Below, one piece after another: positions 48,743-64,000 of a DNA stretch of 64,000 bases. Below the pieces are notes generated by a model. That model was given only the letters and a program-made list of their open reading frames with translations. It ran no database searches and was not told where the DNA came from. The stretch covers positions 100,344,871 to 100,408,870 of the forward strand of contig CM060695.1 in the NCBI GenBank assembly GCA_030686995.1, in the 5' to 3' direction. A program made the translations under genes and the position numbers. How positions within the stretch are numbered: position 1 is the stretch's first letter; each line of letters opens with the position of its first letter. This DNA comes from Artemisia argyi (taxonomy: Eukaryota; Streptophyta; Magnoliopsida; Asterales; Asteraceae).

Positions 48743-51570
48743 CTAATTGATTATGTGCTCTTGATTGTTTGCTTATGTTATAATGTTTTAGTAAATCACT
48801 TAGATATGTAGACTAAGTTGATTAATCATGTTTGTCGTAAACAATTGTCTTACACAACTATCTTTCCAAAGGTTCAAGTGTTAAAATATGACACCTTAAA
48901 ATATTTAACACTTAATCAATTCTTCAACATGATTTCTAAAACATTACATCCACTTATTTTGGTTGGCCATAGGCTATCTAATCAAGATAAATGTTTATAA
49001 CAATATATTTGTATTTATGTAAAAGAAAATGTATTCTTGAACCTTACATGTATTTGAACACACACTAATTGATTCGAACATACTAGTTTTACATAAGTTG
49101 TGTATTGTTTAAAAATAGTTAGGATAATTATTTTTATACTCATGTAATGTCAAAAACTATGCATATTATAAGTAATAATAAATAGTTTTCACACACAAAA
49201 TTAATAACAATCTTGAATTATTAGATTAACATGTCATTTTTATTAAACTCACACATGCAACTAATATTAAATTTGATAGAGCACATTCCATAAATCTTTA
49301 CTTGTTTTCATTATTAAAAGGAGTGGTTGTGAGGGTTAAGAAAGATTTCGAGCTTATATCGATTCATTATTCAAATTATGATTAATATAATTATCGAATT
49401 TAATTGACAAGATTTTAAGTGTGGACATGAAATTTGAGTCATTATTTGTTTAGCTTCAAGATATAACAAAACATATCATTCTAAACCTACATACTCAATC
49501 ATACTCGATTGTTATGAAAATAATGACATCATTCTCATGGCAAAAATAATATGCATCGGATCATAACTTACACTTGTGTTGATGATGTCATATTGAGTCT
49601 TCTTGTCCAATGGTTGTGTTCCAAACATTAAACTAAAATGTTTAAAAGATGCTTAAAATACACAACGAAGTAGGATCGACAACTTGGATGTTTCATCCGA
49701 AATATTCAAGCAATTTACATTGCAATGCAATTTGTAAATGTGTCATTTCCGAAAAACCAACACACGAGCAAACAAACAACATATGTAAATTTTGCTCATG
49801 AACGAGTCAAGACTCAAAATCACGTGTCAAGTAAAAATGTCACACATAATACATCATAAATCTTCAAGAAGAAAACATGCATTTCAAAAGGATAATTTAT
49901 ATCCTATGCATTTCATTCCCTTTGTAACATGAATGATTATGTTACAAGAAAACACATTATACGTTGTTTGAAAAATAAAGGTTATTGGATTTTGAAAATA
50001 ACCGAATACAACGTGTGTAATGCATAAACAAGTAAAACTCATGCATCATACTTCACACTAAAATACTTGTTTTCATAAGAGTAATAACCTTGTCCTTTTA
50101 GATAATCATATTTGTTGAAAAATAAAACACGTCTTATCTCAATGACACTTCATAAAACAATTACAAGATCTATTAAGGTAAGTAACCTTAATTAGACTCT
50201 CTTTCTCAAGATTTTCTATGGAGTATTCTTGAAGCCAAAACATGTTAAAATAAGAACTCAACAAACAAAGATGTCATCATGTAATGCACCATCTAAACTA
50301 AACAACCTAAACACATGATTTAAATACCTCACTTGCTTTTGTAAGGATTTTGTGTAAGACAAGTTGTCTTCATTAACCGGCCTTTAGAATATGATTAGGA
50401 CATGTATTAGCGGAATTGACTAATATCATCTTTGGAAAACTTCGATGGGAAAATATAGGAATTCGAATTTTCCTAATTTGAGAATGGCTACTCGAGAACC
50501 TATTGCACTAGAAATTCAATTTAACCTAACGGTTGAATTGCTTCCAGGATAGAAGTTGGATTTGTGGTAAACCCGTAAAAATGGTCGTGTTTAGCCTTAA
50601 TTGAGCACCGCTAGTAATAGTCTCATATCCATTCTCTAAATTGAAAAATTTCCATTCCTACATTTGACTAAAGATGTTTTACATCGATGATCTTTGTCTC
50701 CCGTTAGGAGTGCACTCTAAACAAGTAGTAATTAGGATTCTTTTTGACAAACCTAGATTACTTGCATATATGTGTTTAATATGTGTAAACAACAACTTGC
50801 TCTTATATAATATGATTAAATGTCTTCATGCCTCCTTAAATGCTCAATGCCTACTTGCTTAATTATTGAATGCATGTTCATTAGAAAGATCTTGCTTTGA
50901 ATTAGCTTTTATAATGTCATATTCTTGATATATGTCCATGATACATGCTCTTATGTGCTAAATGTCTTTACTTAATGCTTGTCCTTCATAGTAATCATGT
51001 TTTGTATGCATCTCTTTACATGACTTAGATGCTTAAATATTTTATTCTTATGTAACTAGGCTTATTCCTCCTCACACTAGATCATAATCTTCCTTTAGGG
51101 TGTCTAGTGTCACAATCTCGCCTTATTCCAATCAATCCACTCTTTTGTCTAGGAAAGATTACTCCCACACTACTCTACATGCTCTGTTTATCACCTAAAC
51201 CATTCCTTAATCATTATTGCCCAAATCTTTTCTTTCTTAATGGCAATATGATTTTCTCATAATCAATCCTTTGATTATTCCTGTCATCATCATCATTGTT
51301 GCCCAATTCTTTTCTATCTTAATGGCAAAATGATTCTCACATGATCAATCACTTGATTACTCCTATCCTTTAATCTGGGAAAAACAAAAAACTGGAGAGA
51401 CTCTGCACCTCACTGACACTGGTCCCTTATTGCATTGGCGGTCCCTTATCTTTAAAGGACCGTCCAATGATTTAAAGGACCGTCCCCAGTAAAGGTGTCA
51501 CGAACTGGTTCACTGTTTTTCCTCTTCTGCAATACTTTGAACCATCCTACACCTACTCGGGAGTTAGGCT
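48743..51570. other. AT-rich host sequence of the orphan Copia LTR, non-coding
   Basis: Removing the three nested elements joins 29605-29717, 32982-33255, 36744-37029 and 48738 onward into one sequence. No gag or pol frame is found on either strand up to 51570. It contains a near-perfect hairpin split by element 2 (33236-33248 with 36753-36765), a tandem duplication at 51213-51370, and GGTCCCTT/AAGGACC repeats at 51421-51486 that resemble the hairpin of the LTR at 28605. Confidence 0.5.
51213..51370. repeat. Two-unit tandem repeat, about 80 bp each
   Basis: ATTATTGCCCAAATC...CTTAATGGCAATATGATT...ATCAATCCTTTGATTA is followed by a diverged second copy ATTGTTGCCCAATTC...CTTAATGGCAAAATGATT...ATCAATCACTTGATTA. 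Confidence 0.75.
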
Positions 51571-52040
51571 TCACAATCTAATTCGGTGAACTAGATAATA
51601 AAACCTTTCTTTTGAAAGAGCTTTTGTAAATAGGTTAGCGAGTTGGTAATCCGTCTTTACGATGTAAAGCTCAATTGTACCTTTTCTACGTGCTCCTTGA
51701 TGAAATGGTATCGGGCAACAATGTGCTTTGTACGCGAATGTTGGATTGGATTGCTAGAGTTGGCTATGTCACTTTTCGAATCAAAATACATAGGTATCTT
51801 TTCGAAAGTAAAGCAATAATCTGTGAGTTGTGTCCTCATCCAAAGAACTTGGGCACAACACGCAAATAAAGACACATATTGTGCTTTTGCCGTTGACATT
51901 ACGGTACAATCTTGTTTCTTTGATGACCAACTTACTAGCTTTTCACCCGAAAATTGTGCTCCACCTGATGTGCTTTTTGCTGTGGCTTGGTAACCTGCAT
52001 GGTGTGTATCCGGAATTGCAATAAGTTCGATTCCAAAGTC
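51571..52040 (-). pseudogene. Copia RNase H fragment
   Basis: The minus strand reads GIELIAIPDTHHAG, STSGGAQFSGEKLVSW, KKQDCTVMSTAKAQYVSLFACCAQVLWMRTQL, YFDSKSDIANS and [18 protein letters not shown]. After a one-base deletion (about 51688) it continues GTIELYIVKTDYQLANLFTKAL to the stop TGA at 51571-51573. This is the last 150 or so residues of a Copia pol. The homology is cut off sharply at 52040, and RT is absent. Key acidic positions differ (DTHHAG for DADHAG, STAKAQY for STESEY). Its strand is opposite to the LTR at 28240. Confidence 0.85.
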
Positions 52041-53842
52041 CCACCGGGATCAAGAAACACCCAAGGGAGGTTAGACAAGAATGGAAGAGGAGTTAACATC
52101 TCCACATCCAGGCCCCGTACACGGGTACATGATTCGAGAAAAACAGTAATGTCTTCGCCATCATCACGACAAACTACCACCCTTCAGTTACACACAAAAT
52201 ATAACTGAATGAGCATTTCTTATCATACAAAGAAAGACAGCTGGCCTTCATAAAAATACAAGAAAAACCTACGAAAAAATCTTCTGTAAAGGAACTTTTT
52301 TAGGGTTTCCAAAAAGATATGCGAAAAGGAAGATGAAAAGAGGACTTTATCGCTTCAAGTTATAACTTCCCTACTATTTTAGCCCTATTCATAGGCAAAG
52401 AAAATGAATCGCCGAATTACACTTGGCAAAAGCCCATTGGGTTAACACACATTCAATGGGGGCATGAAACTCACCCTACAAAGACGCGAGTACAGCTGAT
52501 GTCATCATATACGTCATGTACAGTCGAAGGGACAAGTCAAACACACCGCTCAAGAAATGTCAGGTCAAAAATACAAAATCAAAGCATCCAATCCCAAAGA
52601 TAGCGAATCATCCCAAAAGGGATTTATTTACCTACACTTCAACAAGCAAACATTAATACACATCTTTCCAAATGCAGCTTAAAGCCCTGATCGAGGCAGA
52701 AATAGCATGCACCTAGTTATCATCACTAGAAACAAAAATGACATTTTCCTGGAATAATGGAGCATGAGAGTGAACCCTCATAGCGCAACACGGACTGGGG
52801 TCTAATATCATATCATTAGTGCATGATCTAATACTAGATTGGGGGGGGGGGGACACTTAATTGTGTTTCAATATTAGTGGTCCAAGCCCATTAAATGCAC
52901 GCTTGAAGCAAGCCCATTACCAAGCCCCATCACAAAACACTTGATAGTGGCCCGACTATTCTCTCATCCCACGTCGAGCCTGGAGAAACTCATTAGGCCA
53001 CATTGATCACATAGTACTATTGCTCCCCAATTGTCACTAATGGTTAAGATGTACCATATGATACTACGCAGTAGGGACACACAACAAGCATCACTTTTTA
53101 CGAGCCAAGTAGGAGAGTCCACGTGTTCTCCTTGTCTACTCTCTAGATGATCAACACCTGGCTCCCTCGCAGCCATTAGCCACCCCTCAAGAGTTTATCT
53201 TGAAACGCTACTCGCCTCTCTATAAATAAAAGGCATCAAACACAACCTCAATGAGTTTTTCACACACTTGGGCGCTGCTTCATAGTAGTTTATGGTTCTT
53301 ATTTAAGTGTTACCCAAGCTTCTTGATCTCAATCAATTCATCGGGTCCTTCCCATCTCTTAAACAGATTTACATACCATACGTAAACATTAACATCCCTT
53401 TTTAGTAAGATTATTTATGAACTTTATATATCTGCATGTTTTGAATTCATTAAAGGTGTTTAGTAATATTACTATGCTTAAAATTTCGACAAAGTGTTTT
53501 ATGTTTTATATTATAGTATGATTGACTTATGATCAAATGAGAAAAAATCTTAAAATGAGAAGGATGATAACTAATTATAACTGCATGTTAGAGATGCATT
53601 GACTTTAATTATATGTATCACTAAGTTTTTAGATACACTTTAATATATGTTCTAGTTAAAAATTAAATGCTTATACATATATTAGATGCATGTCATCAAG
53701 TTAGGCGAATCCTCTGTATTTTTCGTCCCTTATAAGTCAAATTTTTCGTCCCTTATTCATGTTCAAATATGTGATTATAGTTATTTCTCAATCATTTTTT
53801 ATTGTTTCTTCTACTTGTAATATGATAAACCAACTTGATTAT
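52041..53842. other. Non-coding sequence, possibly an LTR remnant
   Basis: No reliable ORF is found. A run of 12 G lies at 52841-52852. TATAAATAAAAGG at about 53221 on the plus strand is followed by TTTCACACACTTGGG, which could be an LTR promoter or a promoter relic. I could not pair any ends or find target duplications. Confidence 0.4.
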
Positions 53843-54104
53843 AAAACAATCATATCAGAAACAACCCAGTGGTACCTCTGTGGTTTCATCATCATTACCC
53901 TTAGTGGATTCTAGAACTCTTTCATCTCCCTAAAGTCTTTCATCTGTCCAAAATTTCTTTTCATCTTTATTAACACACAATTTGATTAACCAATTTTAAC
54001 TTATCTTTGAAGCATTATCCTGGCAATTAACTCATAAGTACTACTTTGAAAAACCTCCTAGTTTCTTGTTTCCTTTACTATCTTGTGTCTTATAGTCCTA
54101 AGTG

Positions 54105-55449
54105 ATGGCTGGAGAATTAAGTGAGTTAATGAGGAGGGTATCCATAAACGAAGCGGAAGACGAAGTGGTGGGTTATGAGGGTGAGATTGATAATGGCAGC
54201 AACACCGGTTTTGACAAAACTCTGTTGGGACGTATTCACTCGGATCGTCCATATAATTTCCAAAGGATGAAGAAAGCTCTTTCAGCTGCATGGAGACCTC
54301 GCCGACCAATAACCTTTAAAGAACTCGACTCGAATATGTTTTTGGTACATCTTGATCATTATGTGGACTTTAAGAGGGTGTTAGAAGATGGGCCATGGTC
54401 TTTTGAAAGGAACTTGGTGGTGCTAAAGCCAATCGAAAAAGATGAACAACCTACAGAAAGCGACATGTCAAAGGTATCTTTTTGGATTCGACTTTTAAAT
54501 ATGCCTTTAAGTAGGAGAAATAAAACTTGGGTGCGCCGTATTGCAGCTAAGTTAGGCGATGTTATGGATATTGATGATGCATACTTTGAGAACCGGAGTA
54601 AACACATTAGAGCAAAGGTGATGATAAATATTTTAAATCCGTTGTGTAGGTTTGTTAATGTTATGAACCTTCAAAATGAAAAGATTCGGGTCTACAATAT
54701 GAAAAATTACCAAATTATTGTTATTGGTGTGGATTATTGGGTCATACACAGAAAGAGTGTCTCACTAAGCCAATTGAGATTGATGGAAAGATGTTTAAAA
54801 ACTGGTCGTTTCATAAGCATCTTCGTGCATCTAATGCAGGGGAAGATGATCAGTTATGGGTAGCACATACTCCACCTTATGTTGATTTATGCAAGAGCCA
54901 TTGTCAAACCAAAAGTCCAGAGGCAAGACTACATGGAGCTCGGCCAAACCATTTTATTGCTCATGGTGATGAGATCATAGATGAAGAGAATAACAGGGGT
55001 GGGATAGGAACTTCAGATTGTGAACAGGTTCATGGAAACATTGAAGCTCAAAATAGCTCTTTAAATGGTGCGGAATTAGAAGGATACAATGATTACATAA
55101 GCCGACTAATACAATTACTAAATCACCACGTAATTTGGAAATCATAGGCCAAGAGGGGCCAAATTATAATACTAGAATCATAGCAGGTTCAGAGTGTGTT
55201 GCTGTTAAAGATCAAAATGACGCGCATGTTTGTACTAATCAACTCAAAGTATGGAAAAGACGGACTCAAGCAGGGGTTAAAAATAGCTCAAATAAGGGTA
55301 ATACCAGTGAGTTTCATGGAGGTAAAAGGGTGTATGAGAATTTCAATGACGCGGGAAACATGGATATTGATATTGTTAAGAAACCGAAAGAATGTCGGGA
55401 ATCTACTTTAACGGCGAGTGTTGCGGCGCAACACCGCCGACAACAATGA
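54105..55449 (+). pseudogene. LINE ORF1 (DUF4283 RNA-binding domain + CCHC knuckle)
   Basis: The ATG at 54105 (MAGELSELMRRVSI) leads into a DUF4283 domain (about residues 40-200: FNRMKK-like FQRMKKALSAAWRPRR, VHLDHYVDFKRVLEDGPWSFERNLVVL, VSFWIRLLNMPL). A one-base shift near 54700 precedes the knuckle, read in the next frame as YCYWCGLLGHTQKEC, CX2CX4HX4C. A second shift near 55095 restores a frame that continues with a polar tail to TGA 55447-55449. ORF1 proteins bind LINE RNA. The stop overlaps the ORF2 ATG as ATGA. Confidence 0.85.
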
Positions 55450-58400
55450 GTATCCTAAGTTGGAACGTCCAAGGTTTGGGCAACCCTTGGACTGTACGAC
55501 ACCTTCGCACTTTGGTGAAGGATTATAGCCCGACTATTATGTTTCTCATGGAAACCCGGATGCATGATAGTGAAGTTACAAGTTTCAAATTTAGTTTCCC
55601 GCAATATAATTTATTAGTTGTTAACTCTGTCAGAAGAGCAGGTGGATTGTTACTCTTTTGGAAGAAAGACTGTAATTTAAGTGTTGCAAGTTATTCAAAA
55701 AATCACATTGATTTTGTAGTGAAAGAAGATAGTGGTAGTGTATGGAGAGGTACGGGTATTTATGGTTGGCCAAAAAAAAAACAAAAACATCTAACTTGGG
55801 CGTTGTTACGGTCCTTGAGTTTAAATCAGAGACAAGGAGAAGGTTGGGTTTGCTTTGGTGATTTCAACGAAATTCTATATGCCTTTGAGAAAATGGGGAG
55901 ACGGGGGGGGGGGGGGGGGGGGCAACATGAATGAGATGGCCGATTTCCACCATGCTTGTAATATTTGTAACATGGAGGATATGGACGCAACAGGAATTAA
56001 GTTTACATGGAGTAATGGTCGCCAAGGTTGTAATAATGTATAAAAAAGACTGGATAGGTTTTTAGCAAATGCTGATTGGTTGAGACTACATCCTAATGCA
56101 TCGTTTCAGAATTTGGCACGAATCTCTTCGGACCATTCTCCAATTGTGTGTTCTTTAAAGCCACATGTACGTAAGAGGAAAAAGATGTTCATATTTGAAA
56201 GTATGTGGCTACGTGATGAGAGTTTCCATGATGTTGTAAGAGATGCATGGACGAGTGGTCTAGCTACAGGAAGAGAAAGTGACCCATGTTCAATTGTGGA
56301 GGAATGTGCTGCTAGGATTTCAGAATGGAATAAAAATAGCTTTGGTCATGTTCAAAAATCGATTAGAGCCAAGCAAAAAAGACTCCAAATGTTACAGATT
56401 CCTCAACCGAGGGTCAGCAACATATTCTGAAGGAGGAAATTAAGGAGTTACTTACGCGTGAGGAAGTAATGTGGAAGCAACGTAGTCGTGTACAGTGGCT
56501 CCGAGAGGGTGACAAAAATACTCGTTTCTTCCATACTCGTGCTACTAGTCGGAACAAGCGCAACATCATTTTGAGACTTAAAGGTGAGGATGGCAGATGG
56601 GTGGACAATGAAGCTGACATATGTGGTTTAGTGTCGACATATTTTTCTAATCTTTTTTCCAGCTCGTGTCCACAAGACTGTGACTCTGTTGTGGAAGACA
56701 TTGATCAGAGCCTAACAGACGATGATATACTTTCACTTGAAAAACATGTTACAGAAAAGGAGGTTTATGATGCGCTAATGCAAATGGCCCCAACAAAGGC
56801 CCCAGGACCCGATGGTATTTCTGCCTTGTTATTTCAAAAATTTTGGGTGTTTGTCGGTCCAACTGTCGTGAATATGGTATCTTCCTTTTTCCATTCAGGA
56901 GTGCTACCTCCTAATATCAATAAAACCTTAATCACTCTTATTCCGAAAGTGTCGACACCTGAATCACTTAAAGACATGCGTCCAATAAGCTTGTGTAACG
57001 TGCTCTATAAAATCATTTCAAAGGTCATGGTGAACCGAATAAAGCCAATTTTGCCCCGTATTGTTCACGAAAATCAATCAGCTTTTGTTTCAGATCGGGT
57101 GATTACGGACAATGCCATCATTGCTTTTGAAGTTATGCATTGGTTAAAAAATAAGAGAGATGGTAAGAGAGGGGCATTAGCACTTAAATTAGATATGAGC
57201 AAGGCGTATGACATAGTTGAGTGGAATTTCATTAGGGCGGTTCTGGAAAAATTTCGATTCCCAACACACTTTTCTAATTTAATCATGACATGTGTATCTT
57301 CAGTTTCCTATTCTTTTAATATTAACGGGCAAGTAGCTGGTCATGTGACTCCGGCTAGAGGTCTTCGCCAAGGAGATCCTATTTCGCCCTATCTCTTTAT
57401 TATGTGTGCGGAAGTGTTGTCATCAATGATCAAGAAATCAGTTACACAAGGTCGCATGCATGGGATCAAAGTGTGTAGGGGAGCTCCAGTAATATCTCAT
57501 TTGTTTTTTGCTGATGATAGTATATTCTTTACGAGAGCTTCAACTACAGAAGTTATGAATCTGAAAAACATTTTGGCTCACTATTGCAGGTCATCTGGGC
57601 AAGTAATCAATTATGAGAAATCAGAAGTATCTTTTAGTGCTAATGTTGAGCCACATGTTCGTACTCAGATAATAGAGTCACTGGAGGTGCGGGAAGTTAC
57701 TGTTCAGCCTAAATATTTAGGATTGCCTTCGGTTATTGGTAGATCAAAAAAGTTAGTGTTCGAAGCTATCACTGATAAAATCAAGAAAAAGCTTAGAGGA
57801 TGGAAAGAAAAAAACCCTCTCGATCGGAGGAAAGGAAGTCCTTATTAAATCGGTTGCACAGGCCATGCCCATGTATGTTATGAATATATTTCTACTTCCT
57901 GATAGCTTGATTGATGATATTCATATAGCTCTTAATCGTTTCTGGTGGGGTGATGGTATTAAAGCAAATCCTATTAGATGGTGTTCGTGGGACAAGATGT
58001 GTTTCTCAAAGTTTCGGGGAGGTCTTGGCTTTCGTCATTTGGGAGCATTCAACAGGTCTCTTCTTGCTAAACAAGTCTGGATAGTGATCACTAATCCAAC
58101 AACATTGGCTGCTAAAGTGTTGAAGGCCCGTTATTTTCCAAGATCAAGTTTCTTTGATGCAAATATTGGCTACCGTCCGAGCTATGTTTGGCGTAGCTTT
58201 ATAGCAGTCAAAGAGATAGTTCGAAATGGCTGTAAATGGAATATAGGCGATGGCCATAGTGTCAATGTGTGGGAGGATTATTGGCTTGAAGATCATAGGC
58301 GGTTGGGTCCAAAACCGGATAATTGTGAGGTAACTTATGTTCGGGATTTATTAAATAATGAAGGTGATGACTGGAACCGCGAGCTTGTAATGTCATTATT

Positions 58401-59434
58401 TCCAACGAACATTTGTAACAAAATCACAGCGTGCTTTATAAACCGATCGAGGCCCGATACTCTTTACTGGCATAGCAGCCCTGGAGGGTTATTTTCAACT
58501 AAGTCGGCCTATTATTTAGCACTAGAATCAGCCCAACATCTGGTGGAAAATGTTTCTGAGGAATCTACTACTTTATTACGAGCTATCTGGAATGCGAAGG
58601 TTCCGAACAAAATCAAGTTGTTTTTGTGGCGTGCTTGGAAAAATTTATCTTCCTACCATTAATAACTTACAGGCGCGAGGGCTTAATTTAACTTCGGTAT
58701 CCTGTACACATTGTGATCAGGTAGGGGAAGATGTCATACACGTCCTATTTAAGTGTCCCTTAGCGAGGCATGTTTGGGATCGATGCAACTTTGATAGGTT
58801 CTATGACATTAGATGATTTTTGCCAAGTGTTTTTGAATAAGTTTGCTATGGAATGGGAGAAATTTCTAATGATACTATGGGGCCTTTGGAGGAGAAGAAA
58901 TAAACAATTTCATGGTCAAGTAAGCGAAAGGGAAACAAATGTTGAAGTTAACTTTTGCTTATGGATTATCATAAAGCAAATAAGCAGGATCTTGCAACAA
59001 TACAAACTAAAGCTACAGTTAAGTGGACCAAACCGCAAGATGGCTACATCAAGTTTAATTGCGATGCGTCATGGCAAAAGGAGTCTGGTAAGGCTGGATT
59101 GGGTTTTGTTGCTCGCAATGATCGTGGGGATGTGCTTTTTTCAGGTGCTCGGGTAGAATGCTATGCAAGCTCTCCGTTGGAGGCCGAAGCTAAGTCGCTC
59201 TTATGGGCGACAAAACAAGCACATAATAAAGGTTATTCTAAGGTCATTTTTGAATCAGACTCTTTATGCTTAGTTAATGCACTCGAGAGAGGTACTACTC
59301 TTCTTCAAATTGCGAGCATGTTTGCACAAATCATTTCTAACTCATTAAATTTTAGTTTATGTAATTGGTCTTTTGTCAAAAGAGAGGGGAACAAGGTTGC
59401 GCATAGTATAGCTTTCTTGGGCTTTAGAATGTAA
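55446..59434 (+). pseudogene. LINE ORF2 (endonuclease, reverse transcriptase, zf-RVT, RNase H)
   Basis: The AP-type endonuclease starts at once (MSILSWNVQGLGNPWTVRHL, FLMETRM, CFGDFNEI) and is interrupted by 20 G at 55903-55922, which shifts the frame. A TAA at 56041-56043 stands where Gln is expected before KRLDRFLANADW, and SSDHSPI ends the domain. A shift near 56415 leads into the RT (56469-57840): KAPGPDG, RPISLCNVLYKIISKV, LDMSKAYD, GLRQGDPISPYLF and the catalytic FADDS. Another shift near 57830 gives the C-terminal part with WWGDG and the zf-RVT region, which is shifted again near 58640 (CTHCDQVGEDVIHVLFKCPLARHVW). RNase H (RVT_3) at 59040-59420 has FNCDASW, LEAEAKSL and ESDSL. ORF2 normally nicks the target and copies LINE RNA; this copy is inactive. 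Confidence 0.9.
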
Positions 59435-59536
59435 TAATGAGTTGATCTTAGAAGGTAGCGTTCCAGATTGTGCATGTATATGGGTAACTGATGATGTACT
59501 TTCTTCTATTTGATAATTATAGCTTCTCTTTTCGAT

Positions 59537-59575
<39 letters not shown>

Positions 59576-59585
59576 AATCATATCA

Positions 59586-60197
59586 TAGTCAAGCATGCCG
59601 AACATATATAGATAAACCTTTAAACAACCCACACGAAGACTTAAAGATGCATATAAAAGAAACAAACTACTGTAGTAAACTAAGTAACCCACTTCTATAA
59701 TACTTCATGGATATACTGCTGCAAACTACATAACATAATAATTCAAGGGATGACAGAACTTGAAACATCAGTCTCAGAAGCTGCTATGCAAAGGTATAAT
59801 CATATGGAAGTTGCTGTCTAAATTGAATTGGCTCATGATCCATTTTAATAGATCATTGAGGATGAAGTATATCCTAGATTTCATGCCTATTAGATTATCA
59901 GGTCCTCAATCCGAACTCTACTTTAATAGTGTGCATATTAGAAAAACATAGAATCCTATATTGAAAAAACAAAAACCAATGTATAATCAATTCGAGAACC
60001 AAAGGCATATATCATCAAATTGGATTTTACACCCTGCATCTTTCTTCAAAATATCAGCCCAAAATACTTGTTTATAATAGGAAGCATAGCCTAAAAAGTA
60101 ATAAAAGTAATGGTTACCGCGTTATAGCGCACATAAAAACTGAAACCACGCAAAGTCAAGGCTTTCAGAATGTACAAAAGGACGGTGGTATTAAGAT
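59586..60197. other. Spacer between LINE and copine gene
   Basis: AT-rich, no ORF of note. It should contain the 3' UTR and poly(A) region of the minus-strand copine gene. Confidence 0.6.

Positions 60198-64000
<3,803 letters not shown>

Larger units (their letters stand above)
53858..59574 (+). mobile_element. L1-type LINE, full length, with TSD and poly(A)
   Basis: The 5.7-kb non-LTR retrotransposon is flanked by AAAACAATCATATCA (53843-53857 and 59571-59585, the first As of the right copy merging with the tail). It ends in about 37 A. A 5' UTR of about 250 bp is followed by ORF1 (54105-55449) and ORF2 (55446-59434), with endonuclease, RT, zf-RVT and RNase H. Both ORFs carry several frameshifts and ORF2 one stop codon. 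The insertion lies about 600 bp beyond the 3' end of the copine gene. Confidence 0.92.

Noticed and set aside
52041..53842. A complete LTR with promoter
   Set aside because: A TATA-like site is present, but I found no matching ends, PBS or target duplication.

Overview
This window is a repeat-dominated stretch of a dicot nuclear genome. The most likely source is an Asteraceae species, possibly an Anthemideae type such as Artemisia, Tanacetum or Chrysanthemum. That is an inference from the kinds of Copia 'env-like' ORFs and gag-only LTR elements present, which I associate with that family; the sequence alone does not prove it. Only one clearly intact host gene is visible: the 3' half of a copine/BONZAI gene on the minus strand at the right edge (60198-64000), with eight exons and a clean frame in every exon.

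Left region (1-28 kb). A decayed Mutator-like (MULE) transposase gene lies on the plus strand (50-2612 and 22882-23827). It carries a Stowaway MITE in an intron and is split by a young Copia LTR retrotransposon of about 20 kb on the minus strand (2618-22876). That element has 344-bp LTRs differing at one base, a 5-bp TSD (AACAC), a PBS and a PPT. Reading 5'-3' on the minus strand it contains: a leader rich in TTCGAA, gag, a coiled-coil second ORF, protease/integrase/RT/RNase H, a spacer rich in TTCGAA, an extra Sirevirus-type env-like ORF, and a long 3' non-coding part. The env-like ORF is split by a 3.2-kb solo LTR of another family. Downstream of the MULE lie a convergent, broken GRF zinc-finger gene (24385-24774) and two exons of a receptor-kinase-like gene fragment (27575-27890).

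Middle region (28-52 kb). A Copia-type LTR with PBS (28240-29618) opens a non-coding host sequence. Three members of one non-autonomous LTR family (PBS TGGCGCCG, LTRs of about 1.4 kb full of TGACGSCGTCA palindromes) inserted into less than 600 bp of that host, each with its own 5-bp TSD: 29723-32981, 33261-36743 and 37035-48737. Where coding remains, it is a gag plus a retropepsin-like domain without the D-S/T-G site, and no reverse transcriptase is visible. The largest copy contains a second solo LTR (42877-46673) of the same TA...CA family as the one in the left region.

Right region (52-64 kb). A fragment of Copia RNase H is followed by about 1.8 kb of non-coding sequence. Next is a full-length but mutated L1-type LINE (53858-59574) with a 15-bp TSD, a poly(A) tail and a 20-base G run inside its endonuclease, and then the copine gene. 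Overall the window records layered transposition into intergenic DNA, with much of the coding loss explained by C-to-T stop codons and small frameshifts.
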